Source: Betaproteobacteria bacterium | GTDB taxonomy: Bacteria > Pseudomonadota > Gammaproteobacteria > Burkholderiales > Rhodocyclaceae | Direction of reading: 5' to 3' | Assembly (NCBI GenBank): GCA_016703785.1 | Contig: JADJBM010000014.1 | Span: 1 to 64,000 of the forward strand | DNA: 64,000 bases | Shown: positions 24,636 through 34,207 of the stretch, in pieces | Position numbering within the stretch: position 1 is the stretch's first letter | How the letters are laid out: each line of letters begins with the position of its first letter | Notes under the pieces: generated by a model | Seen by the model: the letters and a program-made list of their open reading frames with translations, nothing else | Told to the model about the DNA's origin: nothing | The model's database searches: none | Translations under genes and position numbers: made by a program

Positions 24636-26249
24636 ATGCATACCTACAAAAGCGACGTCGTCGTCATCGGCGGCGGCCTGGCGGGCATCTGCGCGGCGCT
24701 GGAACTGCTCGACGCCGGAAAAAGCGTGACGATTCTCGATCGCGACAGCGAGGAGAACTTCGGCGGCCTGGCGAAGGAGAGCTTCGGCGGCATCTTCGTC
24801 GTCGGCAGCCGCGAGCAGCAGCGCGCGGGCTTTCAGGATTCGCCCCGGCGAGCCTACGACGACTGGTGCGCCTTCGCCGAATTCGGCGCCGACGACCTCT
24901 GGCCACGCAGTTGGGCCGAGGCCTACACCGGGCGCTGCCACGATGACGTCTATCTCTGGCTGAAAGGCAACGGCATCGATTTTTTTCCGGTGCCGCACTG
25001 GGTCGAGCGCGGCCTGCACACGCCGGGCAATTCCGTGCCGCGCTTCCACATCGTCTGGGGCACCGGCCGCGAACTGGCGGTGCAGCTCATCAAGCGGCTG
25101 CGCAACCACCCGAACGCAGCAAGGCTGTCCGTGCATTTCGAGCATCGCGTCGAGGCCTTCTCCAGCCTGATGGGGGAGATCAGCGGCTGCAGCGGCAGGC
25201 GCGAAGACGGCGGCGAACCCTTCGAGGCTTTCGGCGAGGCCATCCTCGTCGCGGCGGGCGGCATCAACGGCAATCTGGAACGGGTGCGGCAAAACTGGCA
25301 CGCCGACTGGCGCACGCCGCCGCAGACGCTCCTCAACGGCTCGCACCGCTACGCTGACGGCATGCTGCACGACGCCGTCGGCAAGGTCGGCGGGAACCTC
25401 ACGCACCTGGACAAGATGTGGGACTACGCCGCCGGCGTCCATCACTGGAAGCCGCGCAAACCCCACCACGGCCTGTCGCTGGTGCCGCCGCGCTCCGCCC
25501 TGTGGGTCGACTGGCGCGGCCAGCGCTTCATGCCGCCGCTGGTGACGGGCTTCGACACGCGCGACCTGGTGACGCGGGTGTGCGCCACCGAGCGGCAGTA
25601 TTCCTGGCAGATCCTCAACCGCAAGATTGCCCTGAAGGAGCTGGCGGTCTCCGGCGCGGAGTTCAACCCGTCGATCCGCGACAAGAAGAAGCTGTCCTTC
25701 CTGCGCGACCTGCTGTTCGGCAACCGCTGGCTGGTGGGCCAGCTGACCACGCACTGCGAAGACGTCGTCGTCGCCGGCACGCTGCCGGCGCTGGTTGGGA
25801 AGATGAACGCGCTGCAGGGCGACCAAGGCAACGATGGCGTCGACCTGGAGACGCTGGCTGCAGCGCTGACGAAATACGACGCCCAGATCGCGCGCGGGCC
25901 GGCCCATTACGAGGACGAACAACTGCAGCGCATCGCCTACCTGAGACAATGGAAGGGCGACCGCATCCGCACCTGCAAGTCGCAGCGCATCCTCGACGAC
26001 AGGGCGCTGCCGCTCATCGCCATCCGCGAGTTCATCATCAGCCGCAAGAGCCTCGGCGGCATCCAGACCGACCTGCAGAGCCGCGTCCTCGACGCCGCCG
26101 GCCAGCCGATCCCGCGGCTCTATGCGGCGGGCGAGGCGACCGGCTTCGGCGGCGGCGGCAGCCATGGCCTGCGCGCGCTGGAAGGCACTTTCCTCGGCTG
26201 TTGCGTCCTCACCGGACGTATCGCCGGTCAATCGATCGCAAAGGGTTAA
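24636..26249 (+). CDS. FAD-binding dehydrogenase (fumarate reductase / KstD-like superfamily)
   Basis: 537 residues; ATG at 24636 after GAGGAGGA. N-terminal dinucleotide fold with GGGLAG (12-17) and an acidic strand end (LDRDSEENFGG), then the substrate-cap architecture and the C-terminal FAD signature LYAAGEATGFGGGGSHGLRALEGTFLG. The C-terminus resembles flavoproteins that oxidise or reduce C=C bonds next to carbonyls. No heme or FeS motif is present. The next gene, two bases on, encodes a ThDP enzyme, so the two probably act on one pathway; substrate unknown. Confidence 0.85.
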   Translation: MHTYKSDVVVIGGGLAGICAALELLDAGKSVTILDRDSEENFGGLAKESFGGIFVVGSREQQRAGFQDSPRRAYDDWCAFAEFGADDLWPRSWAEAYTGRCHDDVYLWLKGNGIDFFPVPHWVERGLHTPGNSVPRFHIVWGTGRELAVQLIKRLRNHPNAARLSVHFEHRVEAFSSLMGEISGCSGRREDGGEPFEAFGEAILVAAGGINGNLERVRQNWHADWRTPPQTLLNGSHRYADGMLHDAVGKVGGNLTHLDKMWDYAAGVHHWKPRKPHHGLSLVPPRSALWVDWRGQRFMPPLVTGFDTRDLVTRVCATERQYSWQILNRKIALKELAVSGAEFNPSIRDKKKLSFLRDLLFGNRWLVGQLTTHCEDVVVAGTLPALVGKMNALQGDQGNDGVDLETLAAALTKYDAQIARGPAHYEDEQLQRIAYLRQWKGDRIRTCKSQRILDDRALPLIAIREFIISRKSLGGIQTDLQSRVLDAAGQPIPRLYAAGEATGFGGGGSHGLRALEGTFLGCCVLTGRIAGQSIAKG

Positions 26250-26251
26250 CC

Positions 26252-27985
26252 ATGAAAAAAACCGCGGCATGGCTCGCCACGCACGCCCTGGAGCAGCTTG
26301 GCGTGCGCTTCACCTTCGGCATTCCCGGCGTGCAGAACACCGAGTTCTACGACGAGCTGAACAATTCGGAATCGGTCACGCCGATCCTCGTCACCCACGA
26401 GGGCAGTGCCGCCTTCATCGCCGATGCGGTGAGCCGCGTCTCCGGCTCGATCGGCACACTGGCCATCGTACCGGCGGCCGGCCTCACCCACGCCTCGAGC
26501 GGCATTGCCGAGGCGCTGCTCGCCGGCGTGCCGATGCTGGTGATCACCGGCGGCATCCGCACCGACCTGGGCAAGCATTACCAGTTGCACGAGATCGACC
26601 AGCACGCCTTCATGAAGCCGCTGACGAAGGCGACCTTCCGCATCGAACGCCATGCCGACGTCGTGCCGACGATCTATGAGGCCTACCGCATCGCCACCTC
26701 GGGCGAGCCGGGCCCGGTGTTCGTCGAGCTGCCTGTAAACCTGCAGCTGTTTCCCGAGGAGGTGGGTGAACTGCCAGCCTGGGTGCCGGCTGCGGGGCCG
26801 CCCCTGCCGGCGCAGGAGGACATCGCCCATGCAGCCGAGGTGCTGCTGGCTGCCGACCGCCCCGGCATTTTCGCAGGCTGGGGCGCGGTGGATGCGTTGC
26901 CGCAGCTGAAGGAGATCGCGGAGTTCCTGCAGGCGCCGGTGGCCACCACCCTGCAGGGGCTGTCGACCTTCCCCGCCACGCATCCGCTGCATGCCGGCTT
27001 CAGCTTCGGCCCGCATGCCGTGCCCGCCGCGCGCAACGCCTTCGCCAGCTGCGACGCCCTGCTCGCCGTCGGCACGCGCTTCGGTGAGATCGGCACCGGC
27101 AGCTTCGGCGTCACCGTGCCGGAGAAGCTGGTGCACATCGACATCAACCCGCAGGTCTTCGGCAAGAACTATCCGGCCAAGGTGGCGCTGGAAGGAGATG
27201 CGGCCGCCGTACTGCAGGCGCTGACTTTCGAACTGCAGAAGCGCGGCGCGGCACGCTCGGCCGGCAACGGACCGCAAGAGCAGATCCGCCGCGACAAGCA
27301 GGCCTACCGCGAGGAATGGTATGCGCACGACAGCCAGGGGCGCGTGAATCCGGCGCGTTTCTTCGACGAACTGCGCAGGCAAATGCCGGACGACGCCATC
27401 GCCACAGTGGACGACGGCAACCACACCTTCCTCACCGCCGAGCTCTTCCCGGTGCACGCCACCCGCTCACTGATCCTGCCGACCGACTTCAACTGCATGG
27501 GCTATGCCGTGCCCGCCGCGGTCGGTGCCAAGCTGTCGCAGCCGCAACGCGAGGTCTTCTCCATCGTCGGCGACGGCGCCTTCATGATGACCGCCATGGA
27601 AATCCTCACGGCGACGAAGGAAGAACTCGGCATCGCCTACTTCGTCTTCCACGACGGCGAGCTGTCGCAGATCGCCCAGGCGCAGGAGATCCCCTACAAC
27701 CGCAAGCCCTGCGCCGTGCTCGGCTCGGTGAACCTCGAAGGCATCGCGCTGGCCACCGGCGCGGCCTACGTCCGCATGGAAAACGACGCCGCCATCGCCG
27801 GCGCCGTCAGCGAGGCAAGGCGCATCACCGCGACCGGCCGGCCGGTAGTGGTGGACGTAAACATCGATTACTCCAAGCGCACCGCCTTCACCAAGGGCGC
27901 GGTGAAGACCAACTTCAAACGTTTCCCGCTGGCGCAGCGTCTGCGCATGGTAAGCCGGGCACTGGTGAGGAAGGTCACGGGTTGA
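26252..27985 (+). CDS. Thiamine-diphosphate-dependent enzyme, acetolactate-synthase-like
   Basis: 577 residues; ATG at 26252, two bases after the FAD dehydrogenase stop. Three-domain ThDP fold: N-terminal Pyr domain with catalytic Glu50 in THEGSAAF, a central Rossmann domain (LVHIDINPQVFGKNYPA), and a PP domain with GDGAFMM. In the metal-binding motif the usual terminal NN is replaced by FHDGE, so the residue that normally coordinates Mg2+ is not Asn. It could be an oxo-acid decarboxylase, a carboligase or a C-C lyase. No regulatory small subunit is adjacent, which argues against biosynthetic acetolactate synthase. Confidence 0.85.
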   Translation: MKKTAAWLATHALEQLGVRFTFGIPGVQNTEFYDELNNSESVTPILVTHEGSAAFIADAVSRVSGSIGTLAIVPAAGLTHASSGIAEALLAGVPMLVITGGIRTDLGKHYQLHEIDQHAFMKPLTKATFRIERHADVVPTIYEAYRIATSGEPGPVFVELPVNLQLFPEEVGELPAWVPAAGPPLPAQEDIAHAAEVLLAADRPGIFAGWGAVDALPQLKEIAEFLQAPVATTLQGLSTFPATHPLHAGFSFGPHAVPAARNAFASCDALLAVGTRFGEIGTGSFGVTVPEKLVHIDINPQVFGKNYPAKVALEGDAAAVLQALTFELQKRGAARSAGNGPQEQIRRDKQAYREEWYAHDSQGRVNPARFFDELRRQMPDDAIATVDDGNHTFLTAELFPVHATRSLILPTDFNCMGYAVPAAVGAKLSQPQREVFSIVGDGAFMMTAMEILTATKEELGIAYFVFHDGELSQIAQAQEIPYNRKPCAVLGSVNLEGIALATGAAYVRMENDAAIAGAVSEARRITATGRPVVVDVNIDYSKRTAFTKGAVKTNFKRFPLAQRLRMVSRALVRKVTG

Positions 27986-28731
27986 TGTTCCTGCTCAAGA
28001 AGCTCATTGCCATGCTGGTGCTGCCGCCGGCGGGACCGCTGCTGCTCGCCGTGCTGGGCCTGCTGCTCCTGCGGCGCAGGCCGCGCCTCGGCAAGTCGCT
28101 GGCCTGGAGCGGCTTCCTCCTGCTATGGCTGCTCGCCACACCCGCCGTGACGAAACCGATGCTCGCCGCGCTCGAAGACATCCCTGCGCTCGACCTCGCA
28201 CAGGCGAAAAGCGCACAGGCCATCGTCGTACTGGGCGGCGGCAGCTACTGGGCAGCGCCGGAATACGACGGGGATACGGTGAGCCGCTGGTCGCTGGAGC
28301 GCATCCGCTACGCGGCGCGGCTGCACCGCGAGACCGGCCTGCCGCTGCTCGTCACCGGCGGCGCGCCGCTGGGCGGGGTGCCTGAGGGCCGCAGCATGCA
28401 GGATGTGCTGGAGCGGGATTTCGGCGTCAAGGTGCGCTGGGTCGAGGACCGTTCAGCCGACACGCGCGAAAACGCCCGCTACAGTGCCCTGCTGCTGGAA
28501 AAGGCCGGTGTGAAGCGCGTATTGCTGGTCACCCATGCCTGGCATATCAAGCGCGCACGGGAAGCGTTTGCCTCAGTCAATCTGGAAGTCATTGCCGCGC
28601 CGACCGGCTACGAAACCGCCGGTCCGCTCACGGCTTTGGACTACCTGCCGCGCCCGGGCGGGCTGCAACTCGGCTACCTTGCCTTGCACGAGGCGCTCGG
28701 CCTGTTCGTCCTGCGAATGACTCGAACCTAG
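27985..28731 (+). CDS. YdcF/ElyC-family (DUF218) membrane protein
   Basis: 248 residues, start overlapping the ThDP gene stop by one base (TGATG). Two N-terminal membrane helices (about 10-55) precede a DUF218 domain: IVVLGGGSYW, LLVTGGAPLGG, DTRENARYSA, VLLVTHAWHIKRA. Members such as ElyC affect envelope precursor recycling; biochemical activity is not established. Coupling to the ThDP gene may be only transcriptional. Confidence 0.87.
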   Translation: MFLLKKLIAMLVLPPAGPLLLAVLGLLLLRRRPRLGKSLAWSGFLLLWLLATPAVTKPMLAALEDIPALDLAQAKSAQAIVVLGGGSYWAAPEYDGDTVSRWSLERIRYAARLHRETGLPLLVTGGAPLGGVPEGRSMQDVLERDFGVKVRWVEDRSADTRENARYSALLLEKAGVKRVLLVTHAWHIKRAREAFASVNLEVIAAPTGYETAGPLTALDYLPRPGGLQLGYLALHEALGLFVLRMTRT

Positions 28732-28740
28732 CCACGGCCC

Positions 28741-29535
28741 ATGCGCCCTGCCGCAATCCTCGCAGCGACGCTGCTGTCCAGCGCCTCGGCCTCCGCGGCG
28801 CCCTGCCCCGCGCCGGACCAGGTGACGCGGGTCAGCGGCAGCGGGGAATGCCTGATCATTAAGACCTACGCAAAGAATGATGGTGCCGCCCGATCCACGC
28901 TTTTCGTCCTGCTGCACGGCAACCACACCTCCGGCTCGCCGGCGACCTCGCAGTACAGTGTGGCGCAGGCACTAGCCGACAAGGGCCCGCCCGGCACCAT
29001 CGCAGTGGCGATGATCCGTCCCGGCTACAACGACGACACCGGAAGTTATTCCAGCGGGAGCGCCGCCGGCCGTGCCGACAACTTCACGGCAACCAACATC
29101 GACATCGTTGCCGACGCCGTGGTCCGCCTGAAAGCCCATCACAAGGCAGACCGCCTCGTGTTGATCGGCCATTCGGGCGGGGCGGCGATGGCCGGCGTCA
29201 TGCTTGGCCGGCATCCGGGGCTCGCCGATGCGGCGGTGCTGGTGGCGTGCCCCTGCAACGTGCCGGCGTGGCGCGTCATGTCGGGGCGCTACGACATGGC
29301 CTGGACCAGCGAGTCGGCCATCGATTACGTGGCGAAGGTGCCGCCTCTAACGCGGGTCTCGGTACTGGTGGGAGCCGGTGATAAGGTGACGCCGCCGATT
29401 CTGTCGAAGGAATACGCCGAGGCACTGAAGCGGCGCGGCATTGCCGCGGAACTGGTGATCCTGGAGGGAATCGATCACGTCGGCGTAATCGATTCCCCCC
29501 GGGTGGTGACGGAGGCGCTCCGCCTGGGAGAATGA
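28741..29535 (+). CDS. Secreted alpha/beta hydrolase
   Basis: 264 residues with a short Ala/Ser-rich signal peptide (cleavage near ASA-AP). Nucleophile elbow GHSGG puts the catalytic Ser at 145; Asp in VGAGDKVTP and His in GIDHVGV complete a triad. The oxyanion region is LLHGNHTSG. Cys pairs (Cys22/Cys37, CPC at about 172) may form disulfides in the periplasm. Substrate is unknown. It ends 13 bases before a convergent OmpA-like gene. Confidence 0.82.
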   Translation: MRPAAILAATLLSSASASAAPCPAPDQVTRVSGSGECLIIKTYAKNDGAARSTLFVLLHGNHTSGSPATSQYSVAQALADKGPPGTIAVAMIRPGYNDDTGSYSSGSAAGRADNFTATNIDIVADAVVRLKAHHKADRLVLIGHSGGAAMAGVMLGRHPGLADAAVLVACPCNVPAWRVMSGRYDMAWTSESAIDYVAKVPPLTRVSVLVGAGDKVTPPILSKEYAEALKRRGIAAELVILEGIDHVGVIDSPRVVTEALRLGE

Positions 29536-29548
29536 AACGGGAAGCCGT

Positions 29549-30016
29549 TCACTCCATGATCGGCTCTATTTCCACCCGCCGGTTCGGCGCCAGGCAGCGA
29601 ATCAGTTCTGGCCGCGGTTTCTTCGCATCGCACTTTACCAGCGGCTGGGTTTCGCCGAGGCCGGCAACCTCGATGCGAAAGTTCCCGTCCTGGGAAATAA
29701 GGTACTTGCGCACTGCCTCGGCGCGACGCAGGGAGAGCTTGCGGTTGTCGTCTTCCTTGCCCATATTGTCGGTGTGCCCGGACACCCTGATCTTTCGCAT
29801 CACCAGCGACGGGTTGTCCTTGACCACCTTGTCGAGGGCCTTCTTCCCGCCCGCGGTAAGGACATCTTCGGCGCTTCCGAACAGCGTGGCGCCGTCGAGC
29901 CGGATGACGTCGAGATTGCGGCTGCCTTGCACCTGATCCTTCTTTGCGGTGATCTCGGCGGCGGCGGGAAACGCCAGCACGGCACAGGCAAGCAATAGCA
30001 GGGTCGGTTTCTTCAT
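29549..30016 (-). CDS. Small OmpA-domain periplasmic protein
   Basis: 155 residues; ATG at 30016 after GGGAGCATCCCC. A signal peptide ends at FPAAA. The rest is one OmpA C-terminal peptidoglycan-binding domain with the signature RVSGHTDNMGKEDDNRKLSLRRAEAVRKYL and terminal PNRRVEIE. No beta-barrel or lipobox is present, so it is a soluble or cell-wall-attached protein. It is the last gene after the beta-oxidation cluster, 32 bases beyond the enoyl-CoA hydratase stop. Confidence 0.87.
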   Translation of the reverse strand: MKKPTLLLLACAVLAFPAAAEITAKKDQVQGSRNLDVIRLDGATLFGSAEDVLTAGGKKALDKVVKDNPSLVMRKIRVSGHTDNMGKEDDNRKLSLRRAEAVRKYLISQDGNFRIEVAGLGETQPLVKCDAKKPRPELIRCLAPNRRVEIEPIME

Positions 30017-30048
30017 GGGGATGCTCCCTTGGTGGTTGGACAACGCGG

Positions 30049-30849
30049 TCAGTGGCCCTTGAAGGCCGGTTTGCGTTTCTCGATGAAGGCCGCCACGCCC
30101 TCGGCGAAATCGGCGGTGGCGCTGCAGCGCGCGAAGGACTGCGCCTCGGCACCCAGCTGTTCGGTAAGCGGCGTCAGCAGCGACTGGCCGAGCAGGCGCT
30201 TGGTACCGGCATGGGCCTGCGCCGGCCCGGCGGCAAGGCGCTGCGCCAAGGCAGCGCAGGCCGCATCGAGCTCGGCCAAGGGCACGACGCGGTTGACCAG
30301 GCCCAATGAAAGCGCCTGCTGCGCGTCGATGCGCTCGGCCAGCAGCATGAGTTCGGCCGCCCGCTTGGCCCCAATCAGGCGCGGCAGGAACCATGTGCTG
30401 CCGCCGTCGGCGGAGGTGCCGAGCAGCGCGTAGCCGGTGGTGAAGTAGGCATTGTCGGCCGCCACCGCCAGGTCGCAGCCGGCCATCAGCGAGAAGCCGA
30501 AGCCGGCACAGGCGCCGCGCACCTTGGCGACGACGGGCTGCGGCAGGCCGCGCAGGATCTCGATGGCCGGATGCACGTAGTCGCTGATCATGTCGTGAAA
30601 GGCCTGCTGGCGCTGTTCAGGCGCGGCGGCGATGATGCCCTTGAATTCCTTGATGTCGCCGCCGGCCATGAAGTGGTCGCCGGCGCCGGTGACGACGACG
30701 ACTTTCACGCCCGCCGCCTGCTGCAGTTCTTCGGCACGCGCCAGCAGAGCCTGGGCCATTTCCTGCCCGAGCGAATTCATCGCCTGCGGACGATTCAAGG
30801 TCAGCGTGGCGACGGCGCCGCGAATCTCCAGCAGGACCTGCTCATTCAT
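30049..30849 (-). CDS. Enoyl-CoA hydratase/isomerase family protein
   Basis: 266 residues; ATG at 30849 with AGGAGAAA. Crotonase fold: AGGDIKEF forms the first oxyanion strand, KVRGACAGFGFSLMAGCDLA the second. At the position of the catalytic glutamates the helix reads ALLGTSADGGSTWFLPR, so only part of the usual Glu pair is visible and isomerase or other crotonase activity is possible. Sits in the beta-oxidation cluster downstream of a thioesterase. Confidence 0.88.
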   Translation of the reverse strand: MNEQVLLEIRGAVATLTLNRPQAMNSLGQEMAQALLARAEELQQAAGVKVVVVTGAGDHFMAGGDIKEFKGIIAAAPEQRQQAFHDMISDYVHPAIEILRGLPQPVVAKVRGACAGFGFSLMAGCDLAVAADNAYFTTGYALLGTSADGGSTWFLPRLIGAKRAAELMLLAERIDAQQALSLGLVNRVVPLAELDAACAALAQRLAAGPAQAHAGTKRLLGQSLLTPLTEQLGAEAQSFARCSATADFAEGVAAFIEKRKPAFKGH

Positions 30850-30885
30850 GGCTTTCTCCTCAGGGATGCGGCGCGGCAGCGACAA

Positions 30886-31284
30886 CTACAGTTCGGGCGG
30901 CACTGCGCGCTTGCTGCCATCCGCGGCGAGAGCGACGTAGGTAAGCTGCGCTTCGGTCACCTTGACCACGATGGGGTCAGCCGGATGGCGCTCGGCATAG
31001 ACCTCGACGTTGATGGTCATCGAGGTGTGGCCGACCTGGATCACCTCGGCGTAGAAGGACAGCACATCGCCCACCGACACGGGCTGCTTGAAGAGGAACT
31101 GGTTGACGGCGATGGTGGCGACGCGGCCGCGCGCGCGGCGGATGGCGACGATGCCGCCGGCCAGGTCGACGTTGGCCATGACGTAGCCGCCGAAGATGTC
31201 CCCGGCGTGGTTCACGTCGGCCGGCATCGGCATCAGGCGCAGGGTCGGCTGCTTGTCCGGCAACCGGGTCGGGTGATCCGTCAA
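30886..31284 (-). CDS. Acyl-CoA thioesterase (YciA/hot-dog family)
   Basis: 132 residues with a hot-dog fold. Catalytic region MPADVNHAGDIFGGYVMANVD contains the conserved Asn-His and Asp of YciA-type thioesterases. The start appears to be TTG at 31284-31282, overlapping the TGA of the FadB-like gene, so it is translationally coupled. It releases CoA from acyl-CoAs, probably to relieve CoA sequestration. Confidence 0.88.
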   Translation of the reverse strand: MTDHPTRLPDKQPTLRLMPMPADVNHAGDIFGGYVMANVDLAGGIVAIRRARGRVATIAVNQFLFKQPVSVGDVLSFYAEVIQVGHTSMTINVEVYAERHPADPIVVKVTEAQLTYVALAADGSKRAVPPEL

Positions 31285-33235
31285 ACCTTGTGTTCCTTCA
31301 AGCTGTGCTCCTTCAAATAATTCATCGGCCCGCCGGTGTAGGGCGCAAAGCCGGTGCCGAAGATCACGCCGGCATCGGCCAGCTCAGCGTCGGCGACGAC
31401 GCCCTGTTCGATGCAGCGCTGCACGGCGTCCAGCAGCGGCCGCACGAGCCGCTCGGCCAGCCCTGCCGGCACCGAGGTGGCAGCCTGCTTCGCCGGCTTG
31501 CCCTGATTGTACGTGTAGAAGCCGCGCCCGGTCTTGCGGCCGAGGTGGCCGGCCGCGACCAGTTCGAGCAGCTTCTTCGGCGGCACCGCGCCCTCGCCGG
31601 CCAGCTCCTTGCCCGCCGCCACGGCGATATCGAGGCCGACGGTGTCAGCCAGCTCGATGGGCCCCAGCGGCATGCCGAAGGCCAGCACCGCCTCGTCCAC
31701 CACCTCCGGCGCTATGCCCTCGTCCACGCAGCGCATCGCCTCCTGCATGTACGGCGCCAGCACGGCGTTCACGAGGAAGCCCGGCGCGCTCTTCACCGGC
31801 AGCGCCAGCTTGTCGATCTTGCGCACGAAGGCCATGGCCTGCTTGAGCGCCACGGCATCCGAGGATGCGCCCTCGACCACCTCGACCAGCGGCATCTTCG
31901 CCACCGGATTGAAGAAGTGGATGCCGACCAGGCGCGCGGGGTTCTGCAGCGCCGTGGCGATGTCCTCGAGCCGCAGGCTGGAAGTGTTGGTGGCCAGCAC
32001 GGCGCCGGGCTTGGCGATGCGCTCGATGTCGGCGAACAGCTTGCGCTTCGCTTCGAGGTTCTCGAAGATCGCCTCGATCACCACGTCGGCCTGGCGCACG
32101 CCCTGGCCTGAAGGATCGGGAATCAGGCGGTCGAGCGTGAAGCGCACCTGCGTGTCGTCGCGCAGCTTCTTCTTGAACGCCGCTGCGGCACGCTGGATGG
32201 CCGGCGCGATGCGCTCGACGTTCTGGTCCTGCAGCGTCACCGTCAGGCCGCGCAACGCCGCCCAGGCAGCGATGTCGCCGCCCATGACGCCGGCGCCGAT
32301 CACGTGCAGGTGCTTCGGCGCGAAGTCACCGCTTTTGCCATCACTCTTGCCGAAGCCTTTCAGGCGCTCCTGCAGATAGTAGACGCGCACCAGGTTGGCC
32401 GTCGTCGGCGAACGGGCGATGGCATCCATCGAGGTCGGCTTGTCGGCCGGCACGGCGAGCGCATTGCCGCCGTAGTTCGCCCACATGTCGAGGATGGCGT
32501 AGGGCGCCGGATAATGCTCGGGCGCGCGCGCGCGGCCACCTGCTTGCGCGCCTGCGCGGCGACGAAGCCTTTCAGCGGACCGTTCATCAGGCGCTGCATG
32601 AAGGGCAGCTTGCGCGGCGGCCGGCCGGAGGTGGCCAGCATGCGCGCGGCGTTGTCCATGACGCGCGGCGGCACGCATTCATCGGCGAAGCCGAGGCGCT
32701 TGGCGCGCTTGGCGTCGAGGGCGCGGCCGGTGAGCATCATGTCGAGCGCGGCGGCCGGGCCGATCACTTCCGGCAGGCGCAGCATGCCGCCCCAGCCCGG
32801 CACGATGCCGAGCATGACTTCCGGCAGGGCGATGCGCGTGCCCGGTTCGTCCACCACCACGCGGTAGCGGCAGGCCAGCGCCAGCTCGGTGCCGCCGCCC
32901 ATGCAATGGCCGCGGATCAGGGCCAGCGTCGGATAGCGCACGGCGGCGAGGCGGTTGTACATGTCCCAGCCACGCTGCACAAGGGCGCGCGCGCCTTCGG
33001 GCGAGTCGATCTTCGTAAACTCCTCGATGTCGGCGCCGGCAATGAAGCCGGCGCTTTTCCCGGAGCGGATCACCAGGGCCTTCGGCGGTTCGCGGTCGAG
33101 TTCGTCCAGCACCAATCCCAACTCACGCATCGCTTCCGCAGAGAGCGTGTTGGTCGACTCGCCGGCCTTGTCGAAAATCAGCCAGGCGAGGCCGGCGGGT
33201 TCGCGCTCGAGGCGCCAGTGTTTCAGTTCCTGCAT
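31281..33235 (-). CDS. Trifunctional-type enoyl-CoA hydratase / 3-hydroxyacyl-CoA dehydrogenase (FadB/FadJ-like), frameshifted
   Basis: About 651 residues when one indel is repaired. ATG at 33235 after AAGGAAGAG. The N-terminal crotonase domain shows SAGFIAGADIEEF, GHCMGGGTELALACRYR and ALPEVMLGIVPGWGG. The frame breaks in a GC-dinucleotide run at about 32522-32533 (after AQARKQVAA) and resumes as PEHYPAPYAILDMW. The C-terminal part is an NAD-binding 3-hydroxyacyl-CoA dehydrogenase: HLHVIGAGVMGGDIA, ATNTSSL, GIHFFNPVAKMPLVEVV. It carries out two successive beta-oxidation steps. The start lies within the 3' end of the MaoC-like gene, so the two are coupled. Confidence 0.88.
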
Positions 33236-34190
33236 GGCTCTTCCTTTCTCAAATCATGTCCTGTCGTGGCAGGCTGGCAGCTCAATCGTCCGACGATGGC
33301 GGGCCGCACATCGCCTTCCACATGCAACGCAAACACCGCGCCGCCATCATCCTGCGCATGGCGCAGCGTGACTTCCGCGCCGTAGAAAACCGGGCCTTTC
33401 AGCCAGGTGTCCAACCCGACCGCGCCCTCGCCGTCCGCCTGCGGCAGGCGCGCCAGGCAGTGCCCGAGCACGCGCTGCGGATGCAGGAAGGCGCGCGCAT
33501 AGCCGAGCTTCTTCGCGTAGCCGTTCCACAAGTGCAGCGGGTTAAAGTCGCCCGAAAGGCCGCCGTACTGCCAGCCGCCCCGCAAAGGCAGTCGCCAGCT
33601 CGCCGTCTCGCCGGCGCTGACTTTTGGTTCCGGCGTAACGCCCGGGGGGGCGCCCTGTTTCGTGGCACCGAAACCAGTTTTGGCGCTGCGGGCACGGCGG
33701 CGTCTACCGTCGGCGCGCCGTAGCGGCCGCGCGCGTAGAAGGTGTTCACGCTCTCCCAGGCGAGGCCGCTGCCGTCCCGCACCGAGGTACGCAGGTCGAA
33801 CTCGGCGCCCTTGTCGAGCACGCGATGACCGGCGACCTCGACGGCAATGTCCAGCGTCGCATCCTGCGCCAGCGGCCGGTGCTGCAGGATGCGGTTGCGC
33901 ACCTGCAGCATGCGCCAGATCGGCAGCGGGAAGGCCGGCTGGGTGAGGATCGCCATGTGCAGCGGAAAGCCGATGGTGTGCGGGTAGAGCAGCGGCAGCG
34001 TTTGCTCCCCGGGCAGGCCGGAGAGGGCCAGAAAGCGCGCAAGTTCGCCGGGGTCGACGCTATGCCGCCAGCGCGCGCCGATCGCCGGCACGCTGCCACG
34101 GCGCACGCCCGGCGAGGTCCGCACCACCCGCGCCATGAAGGCCAGCGCCGAGGGACGTCTGCGAAACTCGAGGCGGATATCCCTGTGCAT
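33223..34190 (-). CDS. MaoC-like dehydratase domain protein, frameshifted
   Basis: About 322 residues after repair. ATG at 34190. The N-terminal half is a degenerate hot-dog region (LPLLYPHTIGFPLHMAILTQ). The frame is lost at a run of seven C (minus strand) at about 33645-33651; eight C would give APPPGVTPEPKVSAG and lead into GGWQYGGLSGDFNPLHLW, the catalytic MaoC hydratase motif (Asp and His), ending at 33223. It likely hydrates enoyl-CoA in the same pathway. Homopolymer indels are classic sequencing errors. Confidence 0.82.
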
Positions 34191-34207
34191 CACGCCGGGG
34201 CCCGGCT

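Noticed and set aside
26252..27985. ThDP gene as biosynthetic acetolactate synthase (ilvB)
   Set aside because: No ilvH/ilvN small subunit or ilvC nearby, and the NN of the ThDP motif is missing.
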